64,000 bases of DNA from CAZEHS01 sp964424355 (lineage in GTDB: Bacteria > Bacillota > Clostridia > Peptostreptococcales > Acidaminobacteraceae): contig CAYRIO010000018.1 of the NCBI GenBank assembly GCA_964424355.1, positions 1 to 64,000 on the forward strand, written 5' to 3'. The number at the start of each line of letters is the position of its first letter. Position 1 is the first letter of the stretch. Below, in pieces: positions 26,450 through 34,305 of this stretch. The notes beneath the pieces are model-generated. The model was not told where the DNA came from. It searched no databases and worked only from the letters and a program-made list of their open reading frames with translations. A program made the position numbers and the translations under genes.

Positions 26450-28462
26450 ATGTTCAATTTATATGAGGACAGCAGAATCAAGGAAGCCTGGCGCTTGTTT
26501 ACCACAAAAGGGATGTTGCGACGGGAAGTGCTGCGACCGGAAATTTCACTCTCTTGGGCTAGATGTCAATTGCTTGGGGTTACACCTTTAAAAATGAAGG
26601 ATCTTCCGGTATCCCCGGAGGAGTATCATTTAGCGCGGAACAATGCTCAAGGGTTGATTCAGGCCGCCGCACCCTACTTTGAGAATTTTATGGCTGTCAG
26701 TGGGTATGGAGATGTGAATCTTGCACTGGCAAACGAAAATGGACTAATCCTAGTTGATTGGATCCAAAAAAACGACTATTTTGCATACCGCCAAGGTGTG
26801 ACGATTACGGAAGATCGATTGGGAACCAACGGTGCTGCACTGGCTATGCAACAGCGGTATTCTTATGCAGTGACAGGAGCAGAACACTTTTTAGAATCAA
26901 TTCAAAACATACAGTCTATAGGTGTGCCTATTTTTGATCAGGATAACACGCTCCGGGCTTTGATTGCTGCCGTCATACCCATTGACACGAATCGAGAAGA
27001 CGTTGTAGAGCGTTTGGAACACTTGGGTTCATTGATTACGGGATCGATGCAGTTGTTTAATTCGCATCAGGTGGTAGTACAATTGAAAGATCACTATGCT
27101 GCGGCTCTGGATGCTTTGCCAGAGGCTGTGCTTTGTTTTGATAGATATGGCCAGGTTCTTCATGGGAATAAGGTGGCTGAACAAGTGTATGCGCATAAAA
27201 TTTTAGGTGTGGCACAATTCAACATCAGGGAATTGATATGTTTAGATCAACCGACTCAGTTGGAGGCGCTGCTGAATGGAAAGTGCAAAGGGCGTATCCT
27301 GGAGGGGTATTATGACGGCCCAAATGGCTTAGAGCCTGCAGTGCTGGAGTGTGTCTCTTTCAATGAAACGGGTGCCGTCAAAATGGGTATGGTTAAGTTT
27401 TCAGATTTAGGGAGGTTTAGAACTCAGGTGAATCAGTGGGTTGGCATGCGTTCAAGCTATCGGATGAACGATATCGTCGGGTGTTCCACCGCCATTCTGG
27501 AAATCAGAAGACAGATTAGAATGGCTGCTCAATCTGATTTTCCCTGCATGATCACAGGAGAAACAGGAACCGGTAAAAAAGTTCTTGCCCAGGTTATACA
27601 CGCAGAGAGTAAGCGGTGCGATGGTCCTTACTACTATCTAAACTGCACATCTATTCCGAAAAGAGCGGTTGAAGCAGAGCTGTTTGGCCTTGTAAATGAT
27701 GATGATTACGGTTTGGATATAGGGCGCATGGGAATTTTTGAGCTCGCTGAAGGTGGCACGGTTCATTTGGATAATATTGGCGAATTGCCTTTGCAAATTC
27801 AAGGAAAGCTTCTGAAATATATCGACACAGGGGAGTTTAAAAAGGCTGGTTCCAATCAAATCAGGCATACCCAGGTCCGATTATTGACGAGCAGCAAGGC
27901 AGATTTATTGCTTTTGACTCAGCGGGGATTATTTCGAGAAGAATTATATAACCGTCTGGTATGCAACCGAATCGAAACTGTTCCAATCAGAAAAAGAAAA
28001 GAAGATTTGGGATTGCTGGTGGATTATCTAATGAAAGAGGTCATGTACCCTAAAGACCCTGTACTTTATAAAAGAAAGGCATCATTCTATGAAAGACTTT
28101 CAAAATACGACTGGCCAGGGAACGTCCGAGAGTTGCAACGGGCAATACAGCTGATTATTTATCGTTATAACGGAGAAGAGACACTTGATGAGGGGCATGT
28201 GCTTCGTATTGAAAACGAGATTTTCACGCCTGATGATGAAAACACATCATACAATTTAGAGAAGATAGAATGCGAGGCAATTTCTAAAGCTATTGAGGCC
28301 GTAGGAGAAAACCTTTCTCAAGCGGCAAAGCTTTTAGGCATTGGAAGAAGTACGCTTTATCGAAAAATGGAGCGATACGGAATAAAAGTGACCCAAAATG
28401 GAACAGAAATTAAATCAAAACCAGACGAAGTAGAAGAAATGAAACAATCGGTAACTCCTTAA
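26450..28462 (+). CDS. NtrC/AcoR-like regulator with a degenerate AAA+ domain
   Basis: 670 aa from the ATG at 26450 (GGAGGAA 9 nt upstream); a TTG eight codons earlier is possible. Domains in order: GAF-like sensor (about residues 60-210, AcoR type), PAS (about 215-330), AAA+ (about 345-575, Walker A GETGTGKKV near 368) and a Fis-type HTH (LSQAAKLLGIGRSTLYRKM, near 620-640). Two hallmarks of sigma-54 activators are missing: the GAFTGA loop after ELFG is replaced by LVNDDDYGLDIGRMG, and Walker B reads VHLDNIGE, with Asn442 in place of the usual Glu. The arginine-finger region FREELYNRL is kept. It may act at SigA promoters like TyrR, or as a sigma-54-independent repressor. The signal is unknown. 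Confidence 0.8.
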   Translation: MFNLYEDSRIKEAWRLFTTKGMLRREVLRPEISLSWARCQLLGVTPLKMKDLPVSPEEYHLARNNAQGLIQAAAPYFENFMAVSGYGDVNLALANENGLILVDWIQKNDYFAYRQGVTITEDRLGTNGAALAMQQRYSYAVTGAEHFLESIQNIQSIGVPIFDQDNTLRALIAAVIPIDTNREDVVERLEHLGSLITGSMQLFNSHQVVVQLKDHYAAALDALPEAVLCFDRYGQVLHGNKVAEQVYAHKILGVAQFNIRELICLDQPTQLEALLNGKCKGRILEGYYDGPNGLEPAVLECVSFNETGAVKMGMVKFSDLGRFRTQVNQWVGMRSSYRMNDIVGCSTAILEIRRQIRMAAQSDFPCMITGETGTGKKVLAQVIHAESKRCDGPYYYLNCTSIPKRAVEAELFGLVNDDDYGLDIGRMGIFELAEGGTVHLDNIGELPLQIQGKLLKYIDTGEFKKAGSNQIRHTQVRLLTSSKADLLLLTQRGLFREELYNRLVCNRIETVPIRKRKEDLGLLVDYLMKEVMYPKDPVLYKRKASFYERLSKYDWPGNVRELQRAIQLIIYRYNGEETLDEGHVLRIENEIFTPDDENTSYNLEKIECEAISKAIEAVGENLSQAAKLLGIGRSTLYRKMERYGIKVTQNGTEIKSKPDEVEEMKQSVTP

Positions 28463-28486
28463 TGCGCGTGTGTCATTTTGAAGCAG

Positions 28487-28533
28487 TTAAAATTAGCCAA
28501 AATTGATGTTCCAAAACGAGACACTAATTTTAA
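28487..28533 (+). repeat. Inverted repeat after the regulator gene
   Basis: TTAAAATTAG (28487-28496) and CTAATTTTAA (28524-28533) form a perfect 10-bp AT-rich stem with a 27-nt loop. It is a weak terminator candidate or a protein site. Confidence 0.35.
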
Positions 28534-28748
28534 TCGGGAGAGAATGATTTTATGCCAGCCTGATCCATAAAGCTGGAGCACTGCTGCTTTCTAGATTCAA
28601 ATCTGGAGCTTCAAAATCCCTTGGATATCAGGAGGATGATTATAAGTGATGGGGTCTATGCTTTTCAGCGCGACGGCAGGATAGCTGCGAGATATAAAAC
28701 AAAAAATCACACTTGAAAACAAGTGAATAAAAAGGTTGTAGCTATAAC

Positions 28749-28763
28749 TGTAAACTTGTAAAT
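28749..28763. repeat. TGTAAAC-type element, copy 1
   Basis: TGTAAACTTGTAAAT. It is matched by copy 2 at 29038-29052 with one difference. Each copy is itself a direct repeat of TGTAAA with an 8-bp period. Both lie in the 28463-29233 non-coding region, which holds no convincing gene. Confidence 0.55.
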
Positions 28764-28872
28764 GTGACTGTTTTCTTCTTTTTATTTGCACGAGCGATAA
28801 AGAATAGGGAGAAACAGGGGTTTTAGAAGGCGGATGAGCGAGAACATCAAAGAGACAAAAGAGTTACATGGG

Positions 28873-28881
28873 TGTGGATAA
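28873..28881 (-). promoter_or_regulatory. DnaA box in the non-coding region
   Basis: A perfect TGTGGATAA (minus orientation of TTATCCACA), midway between the two TGTAAAC elements. A single box can occur by chance, so its function is unproven. Confidence 0.5.
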
Positions 28882-29037
28882 AAATCATGTTTCCTTTATT
28901 TGCAGTGGTTTAACAGGACTACATTCACTGTTTTCCGAATGCTCTTCTGCCAGATCAAGACGCTATCGCGAGGGAACATGGTGTGAACTGTTTCCGTATT
29001 GAAAAAGTCAGCCATTATGAATCGGTTCAGCCAGTAA

Positions 29038-29052
29038 TGTAAACCTGTAAAT
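29038..29052. repeat. TGTAAAC-type element, copy 2
   Basis: TGTAAACCTGTAAAT, 14 of 15 identical to copy 1. It lies 40 bp upstream of a possible -10 (TATACT, 29092-29097) for the downstream operon. Confidence 0.55.
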
Positions 29053-29199
29053 CAAATAAATGAATAACTTTAGATTATTCAAGGAATAAGGTATACTATC
29101 TTTAGCGAACAATTCAGGCGTTGCTGGACATACACGAGAGTGGTTGCCGTTTGATACCCGGAGGTCCTTGCAGCGTTGCGGTATAACATCTATCTGATT

Positions 29200-29217
29200 A
29201 ACAGTAAATTAACTGTT
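29200..29217. promoter_or_regulatory. Inverted repeat next to the ribosome-binding site of the HTH operon
   Basis: AACAGT (29200-29205), six bases, ACTGTT (29212-29217), ending 5 nt before AGGAGG. It could be an autoregulatory operator or a translation-control hairpin. Confidence 0.4.
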
Positions 29218-29233
29218 TTACAGGAGGCGAGAT

Positions 29234-29740
29234 TTGCACAGAATAGCCAGGCTCGCGGAACTGCTTAACGTCAGCACAGTTCAGATCCATGAAAAATTGA
29301 TTATTCATAAACTGGAGTTGGCACCATTCACTCACAAAGAAAATGGCGTGACGGTTATATCCGATTCCGGACTGTTAATCCTCAAGCATGTTTTTGAAGA
29401 AGAACAGCTGGCGATGGCTAAACTCCCTTATACCGTAGAGGCTATCGATGAAGATTCCAGCGAAGATTTTTGTGGATCGTTATCGGAAATAGATCGACGG
29501 GAGTTAGAACTGTTAAATCTAAAAGATCGGTTGAATCAAAGTCGAAGCGAACTTCACCGTCTCAATATGGAAAGCAGAAAATTGGATGATGCCATCCTCC
29601 ACTATATGCAGATTCTCAAGGAAGATTTAGACAGGCGGATCCGTCAGGAAGATGAATTGGAAGGGACGATGCGGTTGCAGAAGCAAAATGAATCACCACC
29701 GAGTCAAATTGGATTCTTCCCAGGTGCAGGCAGAAAGTGA
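29234..29740 (+). CDS. HTH/coiled-coil protein, paralogue 1 (function unknown)
   Basis: 168 aa, start TTG at 29234 with AGGAGG 7 nt upstream. Residues 1-55 form a MerR-like winged helix (HRIARLAELLNVSTVQIHEKL, then a short wing and LLILKHVF). Residues 75-155 are charged and heptad-rich (ELELLNLKDRLNQSRSEL), a likely coiled coil. It has no membrane segment. The layout resembles RacA-type chromosome anchors and plasmid partition adaptors, but I see no diagnostic motif for either. It overlaps or abuts its paralogue, and the pair looks like a tandem duplication that has diverged strongly outside the HTH. Confidence 0.75.
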   Translation: MHRIARLAELLNVSTVQIHEKLIIHKLELAPFTHKENGVTVISDSGLLILKHVFEEEQLAMAKLPYTVEAIDEDSSEDFCGSLSEIDRRELELLNLKDRLNQSRSELHRLNMESRKLDDAILHYMQILKEDLDRRIRQEDELEGTMRLQKQNESPPSQIGFFPGAGRK

Positions 29741-29751
29741 AGGGTGAGTTG

Positions 29752-30213
29752 ATGCATCGAGTTATTGAAGTGTCCCGCATGTTGGGAGTTAGCAAGGTGA
29801 CCATTTATAAAAAAATGGAGTTGCTGAAGAAAGAACTGAAGCCTTATATAAGATATCGGAGCAATATTGCATATATCGAAGAACCAGGGGTTGAGATCCT
29901 TAAGCATTCCCTAAGCAGTTCAGTGCAGGAAGAGGCAGATTTACAGACTGACAGCCAAGAACCGGCATCGGCATCTGATTTACAGGACGCTTTGAAAGCA
30001 AGTCAAGCCATGGTTCTTCAGGCTTATGACATGCACTGTACAGATTTACTGCAGCACCTTGAGAGCGTCAGTCACTTGATAAAAGTGCGAAAAGACGAGA
30101 TTGAGAGAAAGGAACTGCAATTGAAGTCCTTACAGCGGCTGGTTAAGTGGAATAAGTCAAGTGCGTCCTTTGTGGAAAAAATACATGACACTTGGGTCGT
30201 GATGCGTGAATAA
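29752..30213 (+). CDS. HTH/coiled-coil protein, paralogue 2 (function unknown)
   Basis: 153 aa from the ATG at 29752 (AAGGGTGA 5 nt upstream). This start aligns with paralogue 1 (MHRVIEVSRMLGVSKVTIYKK against MHRIARLAELLNVSTVQIHEK). A GTG at 29737 overlapping the previous stop is a possible longer start. The N-terminal winged helix shares the pattern K-E-L-x-P-[FY] and G-x-x-ILKH with its neighbour. Residues 65-150 are helical and charged, likely a coiled coil. Probably a DNA-binding partner of paralogue 1, possibly a heterodimer; this is inference. Confidence 0.75.
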   Translation: MHRVIEVSRMLGVSKVTIYKKMELLKKELKPYIRYRSNIAYIEEPGVEILKHSLSSSVQEEADLQTDSQEPASASDLQDALKASQAMVLQAYDMHCTDLLQHLESVSHLIKVRKDEIERKELQLKSLQRLVKWNKSSASFVEKIHDTWVVMRE

Positions 30214-30305
30214 AAGGTGGCTTTAGTCCAGCTTTTTATTTATAATGAGTAAGGGTTTGATCTTTGATTCAGGGGTGAGAGCCCTATTTATGGGAGGGTT
30301 GTCAA

Positions 30306-30893
30306 TTGGCAACGAAACGAAACATCTTTGAAAAACTTGGCTTAGTTGAACCGGTTGAAGAAGAAACGGTGGACTTTTCGGAATTGGATAATTTTATCCC
30401 AATGTCAACAGAAGAGGAACAGGTTCAGAAAATCGAAGAAAAGCTAGATGTCCTGATTGAATCATATGAGCGAGATAAGCTCATGACTGTTGACGATGTC
30501 TACCGGAAAGCGAATTTGAATAGGAATGTCAGAGATACTGTATTTATGGTAGATGTTCTTATGAAGGCGCTTCCTGAAAATCTGCCTTCGGATATCAAAA
30601 GAGAATCTGTTACAAACATCATGAAGGCTTCGGAGATGAAAATCGAAGATCTTCTGAATGATGCTTACCAAAGGATTGATGCACTGAACAATGTTTTGGA
30701 GCAGACGGTACAGGTGACTGAGCAGGTAAATGCTAAAAACGAAGGCACGATCCGTGAACTTGAAAAACGGATTGATGAGCTGCGAAAAGATATCCAGAAC
30801 CGACTGAAATTTCAAGAGAATCAGAACTCGGCCTTGGAATATGAGATTCAAAAGGTAATCAATATCGTTGAGTTCATCAAAGGAAAAAAATAA
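30306..30893 (+). CDS. Coiled-coil protein of unknown function
   Basis: 195 aa, start TTG at 30306 with GGGAGGG 7 nt upstream. It is acidic at the N-terminus (EPVEEETVDFSELDNF); a helical middle part contains RKANLNRNVRDTVFMVDVLMKALPENLP. A long C-terminal coiled coil (about residues 110-195, TIRELEKRIDELRKDIQ) follows. No membrane segment or enzyme motif is visible. The 92-nt gap before it holds a weak hairpin and a possible -10 (TATAAT, 30241-30246), so it may also have its own promoter. The next gene starts after 20 nt. I do not recognise the family. Confidence 0.7.
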   Translation: MATKRNIFEKLGLVEPVEEETVDFSELDNFIPMSTEEEQVQKIEEKLDVLIESYERDKLMTVDDVYRKANLNRNVRDTVFMVDVLMKALPENLPSDIKRESVTNIMKASEMKIEDLLNDAYQRIDALNNVLEQTVQVTEQVNAKNEGTIRELEKRIDELRKDIQNRLKFQENQNSALEYEIQKVINIVEFIKGKK

Positions 30894-30913
30894 GGACCTA
30901 AGGGTGTGGTGGC

Positions 30914-31522
30914 ATGAAATATAGACTCACTGTCAAAGGTCAGGTTGCACTGGTAACCGTCATACTTGTAGCTATTTTTGCAGTAGGATATTCAGGTCAG
31001 TTCAGTAAGCCAGCCACACCGCAAAATCAGGCATCCCCTTCACTGAACGATCAAACAAAACCAGCAAAACCTGAAACAGCAGCTTCTGTTAATGCCGAAT
31101 CAGAATCAACAGAAGGGGAAGGTGTTAAAGCCTCTTCGGAGGGTGCACTTTCTCAGGAAGAACTCAAGCAGATTACTGCAGCCGTATATTTCGATCCAGA
31201 TCAATGGGCGATAAAGGCGGGAGAAATTCAGAAATTGTCGGTAATTGTAGAGCAGCTGGCAAAGTATCCGACGCATAAGATTGTGATTGAGGGGAACATT
31301 CATGGTTTTCCCGGCGCCAAGGATTCTGAGTTCGGAACGGATTTATCGCTGAAGCGCGCTCAGGTAGTTGCTCAGGTTCTGATGGGTAAAGGGATTGACG
31401 AATCGCGAATCATTGTAAAGAGTAATGGCAGTTCTGCACCGATTTCATCAGATGAAGATAAAATCTGGATGAACAGACGTGCCAGCATATATATTGAGGG
31501 GTTCAAAGGGGTTGCTCCCTGA
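30914..31522 (+). CDS. Membrane-anchored OmpA/MotB-type peptidoglycan-binding protein
   Basis: 202 aa. A single N-terminal membrane segment (residues about 9-27) is followed by a low-complexity Pro/Ala/Glu linker (30-75). The C-terminal OmpA-like domain (about 85-198) has VYFDPDQWAI, the helix LSLKRAQVVAQVLMGKGI, RIIVKSNGSSAP and NRRASIYI, the usual peptidoglycan-binding pattern. It therefore probably links the cytoplasmic membrane to the cell wall. It has no MotB plug sequence and no motA beside it, so a flagellar stator is unlikely. It is last in the HTH/coiled-coil gene group, directly before tRNA-Arg. Confidence 0.8.
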   Translation: MKYRLTVKGQVALVTVILVAIFAVGYSGQFSKPATPQNQASPSLNDQTKPAKPETAASVNAESESTEGEGVKASSEGALSQEELKQITAAVYFDPDQWAIKAGEIQKLSVIVEQLAKYPTHKIVIEGNIHGFPGAKDSEFGTDLSLKRAQVVAQVLMGKGIDESRIIVKSNGSSAPISSDEDKIWMNRRASIYIEGFKGVAP

Positions 31523-31533
31523 TAACCATAAAC

Positions 31534-31610
31534 GCACCCGTAGCTCAGTAGGATAGAGCGATCGCCTCCTAAGCGATAGGCCGAAGGTTCGAATCCTTTC
31601 GGGTGCGCCA
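31534..31610 (+). tRNA. tRNA-Arg (anticodon CCT)
   Basis: 77 nt with CCA encoded. The acceptor arms GCACCCG/CGGGTGC pair fully, with discriminator G. Anticodon stem ATCGC/GCGAT encloses loop CTCCTAA, giving CCT (reads AGG). The T loop GGTTCGAATCC is canonical. Confidence 0.96.
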
Positions 31611-31817
31611 TTTTAAAATTGTTGCAGTTAAAAGGTTTTGTGGTTTTCTGTAAAGCTGTAATCCGGAATTCCACAGAAAATTTTCCTGTGTTATAGTTTG
31701 CCGAATCACTTTACAGACGTTCAAATTAAAGGTTTTCACAAACGAATATCCAATTAGACGGATATAAAAGTGGTTGCAATGCGCAGAAGAATTTGCTAAG
31801 ATTGTCGAGGTGCCGGA

Positions 31818-32279
31818 TTGAAGGAACGATTCAATCGCTTTATGGGTGAAGCTTTGGCGGAAGCCCGGAAAGCTGCGCTAATCGGAGAAGTTCCGATCGG
31901 TGCGGTTATTGTTAAAGAAGATCAGGTGATCGGTCGTGGTTTTAACAGACGTGAAATCGACAAAGACCCTACAGCCCATGCAGAAATTTTTGCAATTAAG
32001 AATGCGGCTCAGTTTTTAGGGGGGTGGCGGTTGACAGGCTGTGAGATCTATGTTACTATTGAACCCTGTCCGATGTGTGCCGGTGCAATCGTTATGGCAC
32101 GTTTAGACCGATTGGTGTATGGCTCACAGGATAAAAAAGCGGGTGCGGTGGATTCATTGTACGGTATCCCGACAGATTCGCGGCTGAATCATCGTGTTGA
32201 GGTTCATTCAGGAGTCAGAGCTGAAGAATGCAGTGCGATCATCAGTGAATTCTTCAAACAGTTACGGCATCAAAAGTAA
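31818..32279 (+). CDS. tadA: tRNA-specific adenosine deaminase TadA
   Basis: Converts A34 to inosine in tRNA-Arg(ACG); 153-aa zinc deaminase. The zinc motif HAEIFAIKNA (about residue 54) and PCPMCAGAIVMARL (about 85) give the His and two Cys ligands and the catalytic Glu. The start is TTG at 31818 with GAGGTG 6 nt upstream; an internal ATG eight codons later lacks a good site. The order tadA-tRNA-Ser-SRP RNA-dnaX matches B. subtilis. Confidence 0.93.
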   Translation: MKERFNRFMGEALAEARKAALIGEVPIGAVIVKEDQVIGRGFNRREIDKDPTAHAEIFAIKNAAQFLGGWRLTGCEIYVTIEPCPMCAGAIVMARLDRLVYGSQDKKAGAVDSLYGIPTDSRLNHRVEVHSGVRAEECSAIISEFFKQLRHQK

Positions 32280-32289
32280 TACCAAATAT

Positions 32290-32377
32290 GGAGAGCTGTC
32301 CGAGTGGCTAAGGGGCACGCCTGGAAAGCGTGTAAGGCTTAACGGCCCCGCGGGTTCGAGTCCCGCGCTCTCCGCCA
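32290..32377 (+). tRNA. tRNA-Ser (anticodon GGA)
   Basis: 88 nt with CCA and a long variable arm, as for class II tRNA. Acceptor GGAGAGC/GCTCTCC; anticodon stem ACGC/GCGT with loop CTGGAAA gives GGA (reads TCC/TCT). Confidence 0.96.
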
Positions 32378-32386
32378 AAAACAATG

Positions 32387-32408
32387 CGCCGGCCCTTAGG
32401 GGCCGGCG
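32387..32408 (+). terminator. GC-rich hairpin between tRNA-Ser and SRP RNA
   Basis: CGCCGGCCC (32387-32395), loop TTAG, GGGCCGGCG (32400-32408). It has no T run, so it is more likely a processing or spacer hairpin than a full terminator. Confidence 0.5.
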
Positions 32409-32410
32409 TA

Positions 32411-32548
32411 AAACGCAGAGCAGGATTTCTTTGGGTCCCGCGCAATGGAAGTCTGTGAACCCCGCCAGATCCTGACGGAAGCAACGGTAAGCAGCCCCTT
32501 TCATGTGCCGCGGGAGTTCCTGAAGAAAAGCCTGCTTTGCGTTTTTTT
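32411..32548 (+). ncRNA. ffs: Signal recognition particle RNA (small, 4.5S-like)
   Basis: Conserved SRP segments are visible: GTGAACC at about 32455, the domain IV 5' arm, GGAAGCA at about 32477 and GGTAAGCAG. The ends pair (AAACGCAGAGCAGG with CCTGCTTTGCGTTT) and run into a T tract that terminates it. At about 135 nt it lacks the Alu domain found in Bacillus. The helix 8 apical loop appears as TCC-TGAC-GGA, i.e. a UGAC (URRC-type) tetraloop in place of GGAA. It binds Ffh and FtsY for co-translational membrane targeting. Confidence 0.9.
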
Positions 32549-32563
32549 GTCGTGTGCTTCCTA

Positions 32564-32572
32564 TGTTATAAT
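32564..32572 (+). promoter_or_regulatory. Extended -10 promoter of dnaX
   Basis: TGTTATAAT (TATAAT at 32567-32572), 35 nt before the dnaX start and just after the SRP RNA T tract. Confidence 0.6.
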
Positions 32573-32606
32573 AGTGTCAATACGCAACGCAATATGGAGG
32601 CATCTG

Positions 32607-34304
32607 ATGTCATACACTGCATTATATAGAAAATGGCGGCCGATTTCGTTCGACGAAATCGTGGGTCAGGAAGCAATCATCCAAACGCTTTTGAATCAAA
32701 TACATTCAGGCAGGGTTGCTCACGCCTACCTCTTTTGCGGGACCCGTGGGACGGGAAAGACAACGACTGCTAAGATTTTCTCGCGGGCTGTCAACTGTCT
32801 CTCAACGGAAGGGGATATCCCCTGCAATGTTTGCGCTAACTGTCTCAGTATCCTGGAAGAATCAAATATGGATGTATTTGAAATGGATGCGGCGTCGAAT
32901 AACGGTGTGGATGATATCCGCGAGCTTCGTGAGCAGGTGAAGTATCCCCCATCCAATGGGAAATATAAAGTCTATATCATTGATGAAGTGCATATGCTTT
33001 CTAAAGGGGCCTTCAACGCCCTTCTTAAAACCCTGGAGGAGCCACCGCCGCATATCATCTTTATCCTGGCGACAACAGAGCCTCATAAGATTCCGGCAAC
33101 CATCCACTCCCGATGTCAGCGATTTGATTTCAAGCGGGTCAGCTACGAAGCGGTCACGAATGTCCTGCAGGAAATCTGTCTGAAAGAAGGACGCCCCTGC
33201 GAAGCGGAAGCACTCCATCTGATTGTCCAGTGCTCAGAGGGAGCCATGCGCGACGCCCTCAGCATCCTGGACCGCTGTCTCTCCTTTGAAGAAGGACCCC
33301 TTACCCATGAGAGAGTACTCGATATTCTGGGCTTGTCCGGAGACCAGTTTCTGATCAATCTGACAGAATCTTTGCTGGAAGGCAATCCGGATGCATTGCT
33401 GGGAGCGATTTCATATGCGGTTTCAGAAGGAAAGGATTTAAATCAACTGATCCGTGAAATGGTTGAGTTTTTTAGAAAACTTCTTCTCATACAGGTTTCA
33501 AAGAAGCCTGAGCAGCTGCTGGATGTATCAAAGGAAATGCAAGCGGCGCTGGGCTCTTTGGCTGAACGCGCTGGAACGAGCAGATTGATGAGTTGGCTCA
33601 CACAATTCTCCAAGCTAGATGGAGAAGCCAAGTGGACACCTCATCCACGGGCACTGTTGGAGATGAGTCTGATTCGCTTGATCTACGAGGTGGATTCCCT
33701 CCCTGAAAGCAGCGTGATGATGCGGATAGAATCACTGGAAAGACGGCTCAATGAATGGGGGGCCAGTGGAGCGGCATTGGTCCAGCAGCCCTCCCTGCAA
33801 AAGCCTGTACCTAAAGTTCAGGAACAGCCCCCAGCCACGGCGGTTCAAAAGTCGTCTTCCAACCGGGCTGACGAAAGAGCAGAGCAACATCCGGTTCCGG
33901 TTGCTGCTGATCAAGAGAGAAACATTCCAATCGTTGAAGGCGATCTTAATTTGCAGAGTTTCAGCCAGAACTGGTCGGGGATTTTATCCCTTCTTAAGAA
34001 GCTCAGGATTTCTACCTATGCCCTGATGGTAGAAAGTGAGCTTTCAGAGTTCAAGAATCCGGTGTTAACGGTGACATTCAAGGAACAATTTGAATTTCAC
34101 CGCATGGCTATGGAGAAGGAAGAGAATCGAAAGTATGTAGAGCTGGCAATTGAGCAGCAAATGGGTATAAAAGTGAGACTGTGCTGTGTTCAGAAATCAG
34201 CGGAGGCAACCCCTGTGGCAAACGCTCCAGAGTTGGTCTCTGAGGTTAAGGATTTTTTCAAAGGCCACGAAGACAAGATAACCATCAATTCTAAGGAGGA
34301 GTAG
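32607..34304 (+). CDS. dnaX: DNA polymerase III subunit gamma/tau
   Basis: Clamp-loader ATPase subunit, 565 aa from the ATG at 32607 (MSYTALYRKWRP), preceded by TGGAGG. An in-frame upstream extension would run through the SRP RNA and is rejected. AAA+ motifs: Walker A GTRGTGKTTTAKIF near 45, zinc Cys cluster CNVCANC near 75, VYIIDEVHMLS near 120 and SRC near 170. The C-terminal third (from about 380) is the variable tau region. The order dnaX-ybaB-recR is conserved. Confidence 0.95.
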   Translation: MSYTALYRKWRPISFDEIVGQEAIIQTLLNQIHSGRVAHAYLFCGTRGTGKTTTAKIFSRAVNCLSTEGDIPCNVCANCLSILEESNMDVFEMDAASNNGVDDIRELREQVKYPPSNGKYKVYIIDEVHMLSKGAFNALLKTLEEPPPHIIFILATTEPHKIPATIHSRCQRFDFKRVSYEAVTNVLQEICLKEGRPCEAEALHLIVQCSEGAMRDALSILDRCLSFEEGPLTHERVLDILGLSGDQFLINLTESLLEGNPDALLGAISYAVSEGKDLNQLIREMVEFFRKLLLIQVSKKPEQLLDVSKEMQAALGSLAERAGTSRLMSWLTQFSKLDGEAKWTPHPRALLEMSLIRLIYEVDSLPESSVMMRIESLERRLNEWGASGAALVQQPSLQKPVPKVQEQPPATAVQKSSSNRADERAEQHPVPVAADQERNIPIVEGDLNLQSFSQNWSGILSLLKKLRISTYALMVESELSEFKNPVLTVTFKEQFEFHRMAMEKEENRKYVELAIEQQMGIKVRLCCVQKSAEATPVANAPELVSEVKDFFKGHEDKITINSKEE

Positions 34305-34305
34305 C

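Noticed and set aside
28597..28791. A 64-codon open frame on the minus strand
   Set aside because: Composition looks like translated AT-rich non-coding DNA, there is no ribosome-binding site and it faces against all neighbours.
28874..29002. A 42-codon open frame starting GTG in the 770-bp non-coding region
   Set aside because: It has no good ribosome-binding site, Ser/Arg/Cys-rich unlikely composition, and overlaps the DnaA box; I treat it as chance.
30914..31522. MotB-type flagellar stator protein
   Set aside because: It has the OmpA domain but no MotB membrane helix with the proton-binding Asp, and no motA is adjacent.
31372..31674. A minus-strand open frame across tRNA-Arg
   Set aside because: It is the well-known spurious translation of a tRNA gene.
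32445..32606. A 54-codon extension of dnaX
   Set aside because: It overlaps the SRP RNA and its terminator; the family start is MSYTALYRKWRP at 32607.
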